A stretch of 7,881 nucleotides of DNA, from contig VAXR01000064.1 of the NCBI GenBank assembly GCA_005885165.1, positions 12,543-20,423 of the forward strand. Direction: 5' to 3'. The notes under the pieces are model-generated. The model worked only from the letters and a program-made list of their open reading frames with translations. It was not told where the DNA came from and searched no databases. The DNA is from Actinomycetota bacterium. GTDB lineage: Bacteria; Actinomycetota; Thermoleophilia; Solirubrobacterales; Thermoleophilaceae. The translations under genes were made by a program, and so were the position numbers. This document shows positions 1-5,850 of this stretch, in pieces (position 1 is the stretch's first letter; every line of letters begins with the position of its first letter).

Positions 1-1
1 G

Positions 2-472
2 CCCTTTGAGGAGATCGCACCGATAGTCGACAGGACGCCGGCGGCGGCTCGGCAGCTGGCGAGCCGTGCGCGGCGCCGGGTGCAGGGCGCCGCGAGCCCC
101 GACGTCGACCTATCCGAGCAGCGGAGGGTGGTGGACGCCTTCCTCGCCGCCTCACGCGAGGGGGACTTCGACGCGCTGGTGGCGGTGCTGGACCCGGAGG
201 TCGTCTTCCGGCTCGACGTCGGAGGCACCGGACCGCGCGCGCGCGAGCCGGTCGTTGGCGCCGAGCAGGTCGCGCACCAGATCCTCGAGCGGGGCCGTCC
301 GTTCGCGCCTTTGGCCCGGCCGGCCGTCGTCAACGGAAGCGCCGGCGCCGTCGTCGTGCGCGGCGGCAGGCCCTTCGCCGTGGTCGGGTTCACGGTTGTC
401 GGCGGCCGGATCGCCGAGATCGATCTGGTGGCCGATCAGCAAAAGATTGGCGGCCTGGTCGTCGAGGCCTAG
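2..472 (+). CDS. ECF41/SigJ-type RNA polymerase sigma factor with SnoaL-like C-terminal domain (5' end missing)
   Basis: This is the last 156 codons of an extracytoplasmic-function sigma factor. The frame is open from the left edge and ends at TAG 470-472, so region 2 and most of region 4 lie outside the window. The first visible residues (PFEEIAPIVDRTPAAARQLA, then a basic SRARRRV run) are the region 4.2 helix-turn-helix that reads the -35 element. From about residue 38 a fused NTF2/SnoaL-like domain follows (QRRVVDAFLAASREGDFDAL, then VLDPEVVFRLDVGG). In ECF41 factors this extension replaces a separate anti-sigma factor and modulates sigma activity. The family's DGGG motif appears here as DVGG, and the C-terminal NPDKL-like motif as ADQQKI. 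The usual partner gene, a COMD or oxidoreductase-type enzyme, is not visible and could lie upstream. The GTG at 80 is internal, not the true start. Family assignment is strong; the regulated genes cannot be told from here. Confidence 0.88.
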   Translation, partial: PFEEIAPIVDRTPAAARQLASRARRRVQGAASPDVDLSEQRRVVDAFLAASREGDFDALVAVLDPEVVFRLDVGGTGPRAREPVVGAEQVAHQILERGRPFAPLARPAVVNGSAGAVVVRGGRPFAVVGFTVVGGRIAEIDLVADQQKIGGLVVEA

Positions 473-502
473 CCGGACCCGGCACGCTCAGCCGCCGCGC
501 CC

Positions 503-508
503 AATAAT
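503..508 (+). promoter_or_regulatory. Candidate -10 element for the CapA-like gene
   Basis: AATAAT matches five of six bases of TATAAT and stands out in very GC-rich surroundings. Its last base is 8 nt before the ATG at 517. Transcription would therefore start at or within a base or two of the start codon, giving a leaderless or near-leaderless mRNA, which is common in actinobacteria. No convincing -35 box is seen. The inference rests on position and composition only. Confidence 0.35.
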
Positions 509-516
509 CCGCGGGG

Positions 517-1488
517 ATGGGGGCGATCACGCTGGCGCTCGCGGGCGACACGATGCTCGGGCGCAGCGTCGGCGACCGCCTCCGGGCCAACCCGTCGGCA
601 GCGCTCGTAGACCGGCCGGTGGCGGAGGCGGCCGCTGCCGCCGACGCCTTCGTGCTCAACCTCGAGTGCTGCATCTCGGAGCGCGGCGAGCCCTTCCCCG
701 ATCCCGGCAAGCCCTTCTTCTTCCGCGCACCGCCCGTGGCTGCCGAGCGGCTGGCCGAGCTGGGCGTCGATGCCGTCACGCTCGCGAACAACCACGCGCT
801 CGACTTCGGAGCGGATGCGCTCCTCGACACGATCGAGCTCGTCCGGGCGGCCGGAATCGCCGTCGCCGGGGCGGGGGGTGACGAGCGGAGCGCGCGCGAG
901 CCCGTTCTGCTCGAGCCGGCCGGCGGTCGCCTGCGGATCGTGGCGGTGACCGATCACCCGCGCCAGTACGCGGCGGGTCCCGATCGCCCGGGAGTCTCCT
1001 ATGCCGACCTGTGGAACGAGCGCCCGCCCGACTGGCTGCTCGACAAGGCCGCACCCGGCGACGGCGCCGATGCCGTGCTCGTCACGCCGCACTGGGGCCC
1101 GAACATGTGCGAGGAGCCGGTGCCCCACGTGCGGGCGGCGGCGGAGGAGCTCGTCGGGGCCGGCGCGACGCTGGTGGCGGGTCACTCGGCGCACGTGTTC
1201 CAGGGCGCGGCCGGGCGCGTGCTGTTCGACCTCGGCGATTTCCTCGACGACTACGCGACAGACGACGAGATGCGCAACGACCTCGGACTCCTCTGGCTGG
1301 TGACGCTCGGCGCCCGCGGCCTGACGCGCGTCGAGGCGCTGCCGCTAGCGCTCGACTACTGCCAGACGCGGCTCGCTAGCCGTGGGGAGTACCGGGCCGT
1401 CGCGAACCTCTTGAGGAGGCGCTCCGCCGCACTCGGGACTGAGGTCGTCGACGAGGGCGACAGGCTGGTCGTGGCCACCGGCGCCTGA
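517..1488 (+). CDS. CapA family protein (PGA_cap metallophosphatase-like fold)
   Basis: This 323-residue protein belongs to the CapA/PGA_cap family, which has a calcineurin-like metallophosphoesterase fold. The ordered motifs are GDTMLGR (residues 10-16), NLE (48-50), NNHALDFG (91-98), PHWG (191-194) and GHSAHVFQG (222-230). D11, N48, N92, H93, H192, H223 and H226 are the expected metal and active-site positions. In Bacillus, CapA supports poly-gamma-glutamate export and is membrane anchored. This protein begins directly with the first beta strand (MGAITLALAGD) and has no signal peptide or membrane helix, so it is probably cytoplasmic. No capB, capC or pgs partners are present, so a capsule role is not supported; a stand-alone phosphoesterase is equally possible. 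The ATG at 517 is preferred because the GD motif follows within ten residues. There is no clear Shine-Dalgarno, consistent with a leaderless start. The gene lies 44 nt after the sigma factor and 30 nt before the acidic small gene. Confidence 0.85.
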   Translation: MGAITLALAGDTMLGRSVGDRLRANPSAALVDRPVAEAAAAADAFVLNLECCISERGEPFPDPGKPFFFRAPPVAAERLAELGVDAVTLANNHALDFGADALLDTIELVRAAGIAVAGAGGDERSAREPVLLEPAGGRLRIVAVTDHPRQYAAGPDRPGVSYADLWNERPPDWLLDKAAPGDGADAVLVTPHWGPNMCEEPVPHVRAAAEELVGAGATLVAGHSAHVFQGAAGRVLFDLGDFLDDYATDDEMRNDLGLLWLVTLGARGLTRVEALPLALDYCQTRLASRGEYRAVANLLRRRSAALGTEVVDEGDRLVVATGA

Positions 1489-1505
1489 TTCGGCGTGGAC
1501 ACGGG

Positions 1506-1511
1506 TAAGGT
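1506..1511 (+). promoter_or_regulatory. TAAGGT: candidate -10 hexamer or Shine-Dalgarno of the acidic small protein gene
   Basis: TAAGGT fits the actinobacterial TAnnnT -10 pattern. It ends 7 nt before the ATG at 1519, the distance expected for a leaderless transcript starting at that ATG. The same bases contain AAGG, a usable ribosome-binding sequence 8 nt upstream of the ATG. Both readings support 1519 as the start rather than GTG 1495 or ATG 1525. The sequence alone cannot distinguish them. Confidence 0.35.
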
Positions 1512-1518
1512 CAAGCCG

Positions 1519-1779
1519 ATGGGAATGGAAGAGCACGATCTGGAGGCGAGAAGGGAAGAGGAGCGCCGTCCCCTCGAGGAGGCGGGCGAGGGCGAGGCCG
1601 AGGGCTTCGAGCAGTCCGAGGCCGAGCTGATCGAGGAGGCCGAGCACGGCGACGCCGGCGGGGATCCGGAGCTCGACGCGTTTACCCCGGAGGAGGAGAG
1701 CGACCGCTCGTCGGCCGTCTACGGCGAGGCCGACGAGATCGAGCCGGCCGAGCCGGGACAGGACGCGGACTCGGACTAG
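1519..1779 (+). CDS. Small highly acidic protein of unknown function
   Basis: The product is 86 residues if it starts at ATG 1519. GTG 1495 (94 residues) and ATG 1525 (84 residues) are alternatives; 1519 is chosen because TAAGGT lies 8 nt upstream. About 40% of residues are Asp or Glu (roughly 25 Glu and 9 Asp). There are five Arg, no Lys, no Cys and no Trp. The first half (EARREEERRPLEEA, then GFEQSEAELIEEAEHGD) looks helical and possibly coiled. The second half (DPELDAFTPEEESDRSSAVYG) is likely extended or disordered and carries the only Tyr. There is no signal peptide or membrane segment, so it should be cytosolic. Third positions are G/C-rich in this frame, arguing for a real gene. It follows the CapA-like gene by 30 nt and may share its transcript. 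I do not recognise a named family; a binding or chaperone-like role for basic partners would be speculation. Confidence 0.72.
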   Translation: MGMEEHDLEARREEERRPLEEAGEGEAEGFEQSEAELIEEAEHGDAGGDPELDAFTPEEESDRSSAVYGEADEIEPAEPGQDADSD

Positions 1780-1780
1780 A

Positions 1781-1803
1781 GCTCGGCCAGGACCCGGGCG
1801 AGC
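1781..1803. terminator. Weak imperfect hairpin between convergent genes
   Basis: GCTCG at 1781-1785 pairs with CGAGC at 1799-1803. Past a G/G mismatch, two more pairs (1787-1788 with 1796-1797) enclose a seven-base loop. It sits directly after the TAG of the acidic gene and before the 3' end of the minus-strand oxidase, where a bidirectional terminator would be expected. No T-tract follows on either strand, so intrinsic termination is doubtful. Confidence 0.25.
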
Positions 1804-1818
1804 GCTGCCGTCAGAGGA

Positions 1819-3402
1819 TCAGAGCTCCGCGAGGATCTGCTTTGCGACGGCTTCCGCCGAGCGAATTGCGCCCTCGACGTAGGTGTTGTAGCTCGTCGCA
1901 TGCTCTGCGTTCGCGAAGTGAACATGTCCAAACGGCTCACGGATCCATGGGCCATAACTCGTCCAGATGCCGGGACCCAAGTAGCCGGGACAGCCACGAG
2001 ACCACTGGCCCATCACGTCATCGACCCAGGGAGCGTCATGGTGGACACTGCCGCTCCAGTTGCGCTCGAGCGTCTTCAGCGGCTTGCGCGCCTCGTCGCC
2101 CAGATAGGTTGCGAGGTTGTCGAACACGGCTCGCCGGCGATCCGCCGCCGGCAGTCGTGCATGGCGCGCTTGGCTTGCGCCGACGCCAATCCCGACGAGC
2201 CGCCCGCTCGACCCATCGGGCGGTGAATAGTCGAGCACGGCATAGATCGGATGTAGGCCCGCACCGCGCCCGGTGAGACCCTTCTCGCGCCACCAGGGCT
2301 TCTCGTAGATCGCGGCGAACGTGTACATGTTGCCCTGCGGATATCGCTGCAGGAGCTGCGCGCGCGACTCGGGCAGGCCGGGCTCGAAGTCGATCAGGGC
2401 GTTCAGAGACGGCGCCGTCGCAATGATGACCCGCTTGGCGACCACGTTGAGCTTGTCCGACTCGACTCGGACCCGTCCGTGCCGCTGCCTGATCCGCCGT
2501 ACGGGCGCGTGGAGGACGACGCGGCGACCGAGCTGATTGGCGAGGTGATCGGGCAACTGCTGGATACCGCCCAAGACGAGATCGCCCAAGAAGATGAAGT
2601 CGAGGGCCTCCTTCGTGCCGTGCTTGCCATCGCCAAGCCTCGCGAGGTAGCTGAGCGCGTGAAGTAGAGAAACCTTGTTGGGGTCCGTCAGCCCAACGAG
2701 GAAGATGAGGAAGTCGACCCACCAGCGGCCGAAGTCCGTAAGCGTGTTCTGCTGCTTCCAGGTCTCAACCGTGATCGCGTCCCACTCGGCCGCCTGACGT
2801 GCCTCCCAAGGCGTCTTTGGCGGCACGGTCGCCGCCATCGAGTCGAGCTTGTGGAAAGGAATCGACGCGTCAGCAATGATCGGCGCGAGGGCGCGGGAGT
2901 TGAGCGGCCCTCCCGCCGGTGACTGGAACCGCTGACCATCGGCGTACAGGACGTCGTTGCCCTGGCCCGTTGCGACTGCGTGCTGGGGGTAGAACTCGAT
3001 GCCGAACTCCTTCGCCAGTGCCCGAACCCGCGTGTGGTTGTTCACGAAGGTTTGCCCGCAATCGCAGGCCGGGGGCATCCCGCAGCGCCAGTTCCTCGCT
3101 CGGCCGCCGACGCGATCGCGCGCCTCCAGAACCACGACCGATTTCCCGGCGGCGGCGATCCTGCGCGCCGCGACAAGCCCGGCCACGCCTGCACCGATGA
3201 CCGCGACATCGACGCGCTTGGTATTGCGAGCGCGGGGCTTCGCCTCGCTCTCGGTTGAGCCGACGCCGAGCAAATCGCGCGCCCCGACCGTGCCGGCTGC
3301 GCCCAGGGCCGCGCCCCCGATGAGTCCCCGCCGCGTGAGCGGGCGCCCTCCTGACGACTGCCCGCCGCCCGCCCCGTCGAGTTTCCCTTCCCTCTCGTCC
3401 AC
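1819..3402 (-). CDS. Flavin monoamine oxidase family protein with Tat signal
   Basis: This 527-residue FAD-dependent amine oxidase would oxidise a primary or secondary amine to an imine/aldehyde with release of H2O2. A twin-arginine signal (TRRGLIGG, Arg 24-25, then an Ala/Gly-rich stretch to about 41) predicts folded export with FAD bound. The Rossmann motif GAGVAG is at 70-75, the ribose-binding acid E93 lies in VVLEARDRVGGR, and GGR is at 99-101. The C-terminal FAD region (GPGIWTSYGPWIREPFG, then VHFANAEHA at 494-502 and EGAIRS at 510-515) matches the family. Where most members have AG(T/E)E it reads ANAE. GTG 3402 is chosen because GGGAGG lies 4 nt upstream; TTG 3459 would add 19 residues with no ribosome site. 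Length is slightly above the usual 450-500 because of the signal region. Codons are more A/T-ending than in lon, hinting at separate ancestry. The amine substrate cannot be predicted; putrescine/tyramine-type oxidases are the nearest relatives by motif. Confidence 0.88.
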   Translation of the reverse strand: MDEREGKLDGAGGGQSSGGRPLTRRGLIGGAALGAAGTVGARDLLGVGSTESEAKPRARNTKRVDVAVIGAGVAGLVAARRIAAAGKSVVVLEARDRVGGRARNWRCGMPPACDCGQTFVNNHTRVRALAKEFGIEFYPQHAVATGQGNDVLYADGQRFQSPAGGPLNSRALAPIIADASIPFHKLDSMAATVPPKTPWEARQAAEWDAITVETWKQQNTLTDFGRWWVDFLIFLVGLTDPNKVSLLHALSYLARLGDGKHGTKEALDFIFLGDLVLGGIQQLPDHLANQLGRRVVLHAPVRRIRQRHGRVRVESDKLNVVAKRVIIATAPSLNALIDFEPGLPESRAQLLQRYPQGNMYTFAAIYEKPWWREKGLTGRGAGLHPIYAVLDYSPPDGSSGRLVGIGVGASQARHARLPAADRRRAVFDNLATYLGDEARKPLKTLERNWSGSVHHDAPWVDDVMGQWSRGCPGYLGPGIWTSYGPWIREPFGHVHFANAEHATSYNTYVEGAIRSAEAVAKQILAEL

Positions 3403-3406
3403 GCTG

Positions 3407-3412
3407 CCTCCC
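3407..3412 (-). promoter_or_regulatory. Ribosome-binding site deciding the amine oxidase start
   Basis: On the minus strand GGGAGG occurs 4 nt before the GTG at 3402. It is the only strong Shine-Dalgarno near the 5' end of this frame. The longer open frame begins at a TTG (3459) without such a sequence. The spacing is a little short, so the start is likely but not certain. Confidence 0.55.
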
Positions 3413-3511
3413 GCCAAAGCTGGTTGGTGGACGCTGACGCAGGGGAGCGCGGCCGGCAATCCGCAGGATCACCCAAGCGGCGTACCCAATCGGCGTGGGC
3501 GCACCGGGGGA

Positions 3512-3526
3512 CAAGTCCTATACTTG
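3512..3526. promoter_or_regulatory. Perfect inverted repeat CAAGT-N5-ACTTG, candidate operator for lon and/or the amine oxidase
   Basis: CAAGT (3512-3516) and ACTTG (3522-3526) form an exact 5-bp palindrome with a 5-base spacer. It overlaps the candidate lon -10 hexamer in the divergent intergenic region. A further CAAG lies at 3548-3551, just before the lon start. The core resembles CTTG/CAAG half-sites, but the arrangement is not the HspR HAIR element (CTTGAGT-N7-ACTCAAG). A repressor binding here would cover the lon promoter. The palindrome is seen directly; its function is inferred. Confidence 0.35.
3519..3524 (+). promoter_or_regulatory. Candidate lon -10 element (TATACT)
   Basis: TATACT matches five of six bases of TATAAT and opens a strikingly AT-rich stretch (about 3519-3570) in a GC-rich region. 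Transcription would start near 3531, leaving a leader of about 34 nt before the lon ATG. No good -35 box is found 16-18 nt upstream. A GGGAC/CGTT pair (3508-3512 and 3531-3534, 18 nt apart) loosely resembles a SigR/SigH-type stress promoter and is an alternative. Confidence 0.4.
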
Positions 3527-3548
3527 CTCACGTTCTGTAAGTAGATAC

Positions 3549-3553
3549 AAGGA
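3549..3553 (+). promoter_or_regulatory. lon ribosome-binding site
   Basis: AAGGA lies 11 nt upstream of the ATG at 3565, slightly further than ideal but the only purine-rich match in the AT-rich leader. It supports ATG 3565 as the start, which places the first LON-domain strand at residues 4-8. Confidence 0.5.
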
Positions 3554-3564
3554 TTGAACTTCAA

Positions 3565-5850
3565 ATGACTGAGCTGCTTCTCATTCCGCTGGACGACATC
3601 GTCGTCTTCCCGAACATGGGCGTCACCCTCACGATCGACGTCGGCGAGGAGGACCGGGTCCTCCTGGTTCCGCGCCACGAGGACAAGTTCGCGGGGGTGG
3701 GCACGGTCGCCGAGGTCGTGGACCGCGTGCGGCTGCCCGGCGGCGCCCGTGCGGTCGAGCTCATGGGGCTGCATCGCGGCATCGCGGGCGCGGCCCGCAC
3801 CGGGCTTCGCGGCGAGCTTCGCGTCGAGGTCGACGAGCGCGAGGACGACGTACCCGTCGACGGCCGCACGCGCGAGCTCGAGCGCGAGTACCGCGCGGTG
3901 GTCGAGGAGATCCTCGAGCTCCGCGGCGACGACGGGCGCGTGGCCCAGTTCGTGCGCTCGATAAGCGAGCCGGGCACGCTGGCCGACACGTCGGGCTACT
4001 CACCCGAGCTCACCTTCGAGCAGAAGGTGCAGCTGCTCGAGGCGGTCGACGTGACCGAGCGGCTCGAGCTAGCCCTGAGGTTCCAGCGCGAGCGTCTCTC
4101 CGAGTTGCAGGTCCGCCAGCGGATCCGCGACGACGTGCAGAGCGGTGCCGAGAAGCAGCAGCGCGAGTACTTCCTGCGCAAGCAGATGGAGTCGATCCGC
4201 AAGGAGCTCGGCGACGACGAGGCGTCCGTGGTCGAGGAGTACCGCCAGAAGATCGAGGAGGCGGGGATGCCCGACGCCGTGCGCGAGCAGGCGGAGAAGG
4301 AGCTCGGCCGCCTCGAGCGCATGGGTGAGCAGTCGCCCGAGACGTCGGTGATCCGCACCTACCTCGACTGGCTGATCGCCGTGCCGTGGTCGAAGACCTC
4401 CGAGGAGAGGCTCGACCCCGAGCACACGCGCGAGGTGCTAAACGCCGACCACGCCGGCCTCGAGGACGTGAAGGATCGGATCGTGGAGTACATCGCGGTG
4501 CGCAAGCTGCGCCAGGAGCGCGGCATCGCCGAGGACAGGCGCTCCGGCGCGATCCTCACCCTCATCGGACCGCCCGGCACGGGCAAGACCTCGATCGGCG
4601 AGTCGATCGCGCGCTCGCTGGGCCGCGAGTTCGTGCGGATGTCGCTCGGCGGCATCCGCGACGAGGCGGAGATCCGCGGGCACAGGCGGACGTACGTCGG
4701 CGCGCTGCCGGGCCGGCTCGTCCGCGCGCTTCGCGACGCGGGCACGATGAACCCGGTGATCCTGCTGGACGAGGTCGACAAGGTCGGCGCCGACTGGCGC
4801 GGCGATCCGTCGGCGGCGCTGCTCGAGGTCCTCGACCCCGCGCAGAACCACTCGTTCCGCGACCACTACCTCGATGTCGAGCTCGACCTGTCGAAGGTCG
4901 TGTTCATCGCGACCGGGAACATCGCCGACACGATCCCGGCGCCGCTGCTCGACCGGATGGAGGTCATCCGCTTCGACGGCTACACCACCGACGAGAAGGT
5001 GGCGATCGCCCGCGGATACCTCTGGCCGCGCCAGCGCGAGCGCAACGGCCTGCTGGAGGACGAGGTCGAGATCTCCGACGAGATCCTCGGCCAGATCGTG
5101 ACCGAGTACACGCGCGAGGCGGGCGTCCGCCAGCTCGAGCGCGAGCTCGGGACCATCCTGCGAAAGACCGCCACCCGGATCGCGTCCGGCGACACGGGGC
5201 CGCCGGTGACGATCGACGAGGCGCTCGTGCGCGACGCGCTCGGCAGGCAGCGGTTCTTCCAGGAGGTCGCGGAGCGCACCGCGGTGCCGGGCGTCGCCTC
5301 GGGCCTGTCGGTCACCGGATCGGGCGGCGACGTCCTGTTCATCGAGGCGACCGCGATGGAGTCCGAAAAGGGCGACCTGGTGCTGACCGGGCAGCTCGGC
5401 GACGTGATGAAGGAGTCCGCGCGGATCGCGCTGTCCTGGGTCCGCGGGCACGCCGAGGAGCTCGGGATCGACCCGCACACCTTCGACGGCAAGGAGATCC
5501 ATCTCCACGTCCCCGCCGGCGCCATCCCGAAGGACGGGCCGAGCGCCGGCATAACGATGACCACGGCGCTCGCTTCGCTGGCGACGGGCCGTCCGGTGAA
5601 GCACACCGTCGGCATGACCGGCGAGGTGACCCTCCAGGGCCGCGTGCTCCCGATCGGCGGGCTCAAGCAGAAGGTGCTGGCCGCCCACGCCGCGGGCATC
5701 ACCGACGTGATCGTCCCCGAGCGCAACCGCGGTGACCTCGATGACATACCGGAGGACGTGCGCGACCAGCTCGCGTTCCATCCGGTGATGACCATCGGCG
5801 AGGTAATCGACCTCGCCCTGGAGCCGGAGCGCGAGGTTGCGCTGCCGTAG
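3565..5850 (+). CDS. lon: ATP-dependent protease LonA
   Basis: Lon is a cytoplasmic homohexameric AAA+ protease that degrades misfolded and regulatory proteins. In this 761-residue chain an N-terminal substrate-binding domain (about 4-180; PLDDIVVFPNM at 8-18) leads into a charged helical linker (about 170-240). The AAA+ module has Walker A GPPGTGKT (335-342, K341), Walker B VILLDEVDK (398-406, D402 and E403), sensor 1 N452, a candidate Arg finger R464 in LLDRM, and sensor 2 R522 in GVRQLER. The proteolytic domain carries the Ser/Lys dyad S660 (KDGPSAG) and K703 (GGLKQKV), with the same 43-residue spacing as E. coli S679/K722. All key residues are present. It is about 20 residues shorter than E. 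coli Lon. The gap falls near residue 23, where the usual GR-x-x-S helix before the second strands is missing. Third positions are almost all G/C. The downstream regulator gene overlaps its end by 14 nt. Confidence 0.97.
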   Translation: MTELLLIPLDDIVVFPNMGVTLTIDVGEEDRVLLVPRHEDKFAGVGTVAEVVDRVRLPGGARAVELMGLHRGIAGAARTGLRGELRVEVDEREDDVPVDGRTRELEREYRAVVEEILELRGDDGRVAQFVRSISEPGTLADTSGYSPELTFEQKVQLLEAVDVTERLELALRFQRERLSELQVRQRIRDDVQSGAEKQQREYFLRKQMESIRKELGDDEASVVEEYRQKIEEAGMPDAVREQAEKELGRLERMGEQSPETSVIRTYLDWLIAVPWSKTSEERLDPEHTREVLNADHAGLEDVKDRIVEYIAVRKLRQERGIAEDRRSGAILTLIGPPGTGKTSIGESIARSLGREFVRMSLGGIRDEAEIRGHRRTYVGALPGRLVRALRDAGTMNPVILLDEVDKVGADWRGDPSAALLEVLDPAQNHSFRDHYLDVELDLSKVVFIATGNIADTIPAPLLDRMEVIRFDGYTTDEKVAIARGYLWPRQRERNGLLEDEVEISDEILGQIVTEYTREAGVRQLERELGTILRKTATRIASGDTGPPVTIDEALVRDALGRQRFFQEVAERTAVPGVASGLSVTGSGGDVLFIEATAMESEKGDLVLTGQLGDVMKESARIALSWVRGHAEELGIDPHTFDGKEIHLHVPAGAIPKDGPSAGITMTTALASLATGRPVKHTVGMTGEVTLQGRVLPIGGLKQKVLAAHAAGITDVIVPERNRGDLDDIPEDVRDQLAFHPVMTIGEVIDLALEPEREVALP

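Noticed and set aside
66..881. Plus-strand frame of 271 codons spanning the sigma factor end and the CapA gene start
   Set aside because: It crosses two genes supported by conserved motifs in other frames and gives low-complexity Ser/Arg/Pro-rich sequence.
3403..3459. Upstream extension of the amine oxidase to TTG 3459
   Set aside because: There is no ribosome-binding sequence before the TTG, whereas GTG 3402 has GGGAGG 4 nt upstream and a well-formed Tat signal follows.
3523..3551. HspR HAIR element in front of lon
   Set aside because: CTTG and CAAG are present, but the full CTTGAGT-N7-ACTCAAG arrangement is not; spacing and inner bases do not match.
4386..5735. Long plus-strand frame (449 codons) overlapping lon
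   Set aside because: It is an Arg/Ala/Gly-rich shadow in the wrong frame of lon, with no recognisable motif; the lon frame itself is complete.
4438..5781. Long minus-strand open frame (447 codons) opposite lon
   Set aside because: It is antisense to the catalytic core of lon. The translation is Arg/Asp/Val/Leu-rich without domains, as expected when a strongly G/C-third-position gene is read backwards.
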